Shown in pieces: positions 6,216 to 7,500 of a stretch of 7,500 nt of DNA. Each line of letters opens with the position of its first letter. The stretch's first letter is position 1. The stretch spans positions 2,620 to 10,119 of the forward strand of contig DEHU01000235.1 of NCBI GenBank assembly GCA_002352125.1, given 5' to 3'. Source of the DNA: Competibacteraceae bacterium UBA2792 (lineage in GTDB: Bacteria > Pseudomonadota > Gammaproteobacteria > Competibacterales > Competibacteraceae). Below the pieces are notes generated by a model. That model worked only from the letters and a program-made list of their open reading frames with translations. It ran no database searches and was not told the origin of the DNA. Both the position numbers and the translations under genes were made by a program.

Positions 6216-6608
6216 TCAACGCTTGGAGTATTGGGTGGCACGCCGCGCCTTGCGCAGGCCGACCTTTTTGCGTTCCACCTCTCTGGCATCGCGGGTAACG
6301 AAGCCTGCCTTGCGCAGTGGTGTACGCAAGCTTTCGTCGTATTCGATCAGCGCACGGGTAAGACCATGGCGGATGGCACCAGCTTGGCCGGTAATGCCGC
6401 CACCCTTGACCGTGACATAAACATCGAAACGGTCGCTAAGGTCGGCCACTTCTAGCGCTTGATGGACGACCATGCGAGAAGTCTCACGCCCGAAATATTC
6501 GTCCAGCGGACGCCGGTTGACGATGATCTTGCCCGTGCCGTGCCGCAAGAAAACCCGTGCCGTAGCGGTCTTGCGACGACCCGTACCGTAGTGCTGGTTT
6601 TCGATCAT
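6216..6608 (-). CDS. rpsI: 30S ribosomal protein S9
   Basis: A 130-aa S9, the usual bacterial length. It shows [15 protein letters not shown] near the N-terminus, [16 protein letters not shown], the [21 protein letters not shown] core signature, and the basic C-terminal tail ending QYSKR, whose last residues reach the P-site tRNA. It follows rplM by 34 nt on the same strand, the standard L13-S9 pair. The ATG at 6608 has only a modest GGAA about 9 nt upstream, so translation may depend on rplM. The stop codon is almost directly followed by tRNA-Gln. Confidence 0.98.
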   Translation of the reverse strand: MIENQHYGTGRRKTATARVFLRHGTGKIIVNRRPLDEYFGRETSRMVVHQALEVADLSDRFDVYVTVKGGGITGQAGAIRHGLTRALIEYDESLRTPLRKAGFVTRDAREVERKKVGLRKARRATQYSKR

Positions 6609-6642
6609 GCTTATCTGTTCCGTTTCTGAATATATTGATCGG

Positions 6643-7077
6643 TTACCGATTCAATTCCAGCGGCTTGGGCTGCTGAGCGACGTGCGAATGATCGGGACCC
6701 GCATAGACTTTCAGCTTGCGAAACATGGCCCGCCCTAGCGGATTTTTGGGCAACATGCCTTTAACCGCGATCTGAACGACGCGCTCCGGGGCTTTTTGCA
6801 GCAGCTTTTCCAATGATATGGACTTGATGTTGCCGACATAACCCGTCGTCCGGTAATAGAACTTATCGGTTTCCTTGCGACCGGTCGTCCGCACTTTTGC
6901 GGCATTGACGACGATGATGTAGTCGCCGGTATCGACGTGTGGCGTATACTCGGGTTTGTGTTTGCCCCGCAGGCGACGGGCAATCTCCGTCGACAACCGG
7001 CCCAAGACCTTGTCCGTAGCGTCGATCACGTACCAGTCGCGCTTGACCTCGGCCGGCTTGGCGCTAAAAGTTTTCAT
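6643..7077 (-). CDS. rplM: 50S ribosomal protein L13
   Basis: A 144-aa L13, close to the 142 aa of E. coli. Recognisable parts are [20 protein letters not shown] (14-33), [20 protein letters not shown], the [14 protein letters not shown] segment, the [19 protein letters not shown] signature, and the C-terminal [12 protein letters not shown]. It binds 23S rRNA early in assembly of the large subunit. It is the first gene of the rplM-rpsI-tRNA-Gln operon. A GGAG about 10 nt before the ATG serves as ribosome binding site, and a strong promoter lies at 7123-7151. Confidence 0.98.
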   Translation of the reverse strand: MKTFSAKPAEVKRDWYVIDATDKVLGRLSTEIARRLRGKHKPEYTPHVDTGDYIIVVNAAKVRTTGRKETDKFYYRTTGYVGNIKSISLEKLLQKAPERVVQIAVKGMLPKNPLGRAMFRKLKVYAGPDHSHVAQQPKPLELNR

Positions 7078-7122
7078 CTATGACGGGCTCCAAAAAAACC
7101 GTGTCCGCGTGGGGAGTCGCGC

Positions 7123-7151
7123 ATTCTACTCAAGCAATGTTCGCCTTACAA
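7123..7151 (-). promoter_or_regulatory. Predicted sigma70 promoter of rplM-rpsI-tRNA-Gln
   Basis: On the minus strand, -35 TTGTAA (7151-7146), a 17-bp spacer and -10 TAGAAT (7128-7123). The start is predicted near 7116, giving a leader of about 39 nt. The bases after the -10 box (GCGCGACTCCCC) are GC-rich, like the discriminators of stringently controlled ribosomal promoters. Confidence 0.75.
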
Positions 7152-7197
7152 GACCTTAGCTCCGGCAAAACGACATGGCATCTTGCAAGAGATTAGT

Positions 7198-7500
7198 TCA
7201 AATACGCAATCGCTCCACCGTGCGACCTCGAACGAGGTGCTCGTCGATGATCTCGTCCAGATCAGCGCAATCCACATAAGTGTACCAAGCCGCCTCAGGG
7301 TAAATCACGATGACTGGACCTTCGGCGCAGCGATCCAAGCAACCGGCGGTGTTGATGCGCACTTTATGAGGAATAGCGGCTCCCAACTCTTTGACGCGCT
7401 GCTTGACGTAGTCGCGGGCCTCCTGAGCACCGCACTGTTGACAGCATTGCGAACCATCGGGACGCAGGTTGGTGCAAAAGAAAACGTGATAGCGATAATA
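7198..7500 (-). CDS. Thioredoxin-fold (2Fe-2S) ferredoxin, partial (5' end outside window)
   Basis: The last 100 codons of a minus-strand gene that runs off the right edge. The visible protein starts YYRYHVFFCTNLRPDGSQCC and has QQCGAQEARDYVKQ, INTAGCLDRCAEGPVIVIYP and a C-terminus ending RTVERLRI. The cysteine pattern (Cys9, Cys19/20/23, and C-x3-C at 54 and 58 of the visible part) fits the thioredoxin-like [2Fe-2S] ferredoxins related to the NuoE/HoxE domain, which carry one cluster. Only a few N-terminal residues are probably missing. The electron partner is unknown. A TTG at 7384-7386 could be read as a start, but it would delete the first cluster cysteines, so it is not the real start. 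There is no obvious terminator between this gene and the rplM promoter. Confidence 0.88.
   Translation of the reverse strand, partial: YYRYHVFFCTNLRPDGSQCCQQCGAQEARDYVKQRVKELGAAIPHKVRINTAGCLDRCAEGPVIVIYPEAAWYTYVDCADLDEIIDEHLVRGRTVERLRI

Noticed and set aside
7181..7190. Palindrome TCTTGCAAGA after the ferredoxin stop
   Set aside because: Too short and without a T tract, so not a terminator; no second copy seen nearby.
7198..7386. A short complete 62-codon gene starting at the TTG at 7384-7386
   Set aside because: The frame stays open to the window edge and the upstream part carries the first cluster cysteines of the ferredoxin, so the gene is a truncated longer one.
1..7500. CRISPR array, mobile element, toxin-antitoxin or defence system
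   Set aside because: No regularly spaced repeats, transposase, terminal repeats or defence-family motifs were seen; nearly all the sequence is accounted for by housekeeping genes and porins.

Overview
This is a core-genome segment of a gammaproteobacterium. The evidence is the 6S RNA-like tail followed by fau, an IlvA with two regulatory domains, RpiA, outer-membrane porins ending in phenylalanine, and the rplM-rpsI ribosomal operon. The content is moderately GC-rich, except for strongly AT-rich stretches upstream of the two porins. The porin family and the ferredoxin-rplM-rpsI order suggest a Chromatiales- or Methylococcales-like lineage, but I cannot fix the genus from the sequence. No insertion sequence, phage gene or CRISPR array is visible, and no genuinely new system is evident.

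Layout. Positions 1-76 look like the 3' tail of a 6S RNA (ssrS) and its terminator. Fau (5-formyltetrahydrofolate cyclo-ligase) follows, coupled by an ATGA overlap to an EVE-domain protein (to 1200). ilvA lies convergently on the minus strand (1197-2717) and shares the four bases CTAG with the EVE gene as both stop codons. rpiA (2751-3413) is divergent from ilvA across only 33 bp. Back-to-back terminators (3431-3488) separate rpiA from two tandem minus-strand porin genes (3492-4541 and 4794-5918). Each porin gene has its own sigma70-type promoter, and the two promoters are clearly related. Each porin gene also has its own terminator.

To the right is the minus-strand operon rplM (L13), rpsI (S9) and tRNA-Gln(CUG), driven by a good promoter at 7123-7151 and closed by a terminator at 6094-6128. 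The tRNA begins only 8 nt after the rpsI stop codon. At the right edge is the 3' part of a thioredoxin-fold [2Fe-2S] ferredoxin gene, whose beginning lies outside the window.

How the genes relate. fau (folate salvage), ilvA (isoleucine entry step) and rpiA (pentose phosphate pathway) are housekeeping metabolic genes that are neighbours in many gammaproteobacteria. The porin pair is a duplicated family whose members diverged in their loops and in their control regions. Porin 1 carries an extra hairpin in its 5' leader. Porin 2 is bracketed by two inverted repeats of the same half-site. These porin control regions, and the tRNA at the end of a ribosomal-protein operon, are the parts most worth a second look.
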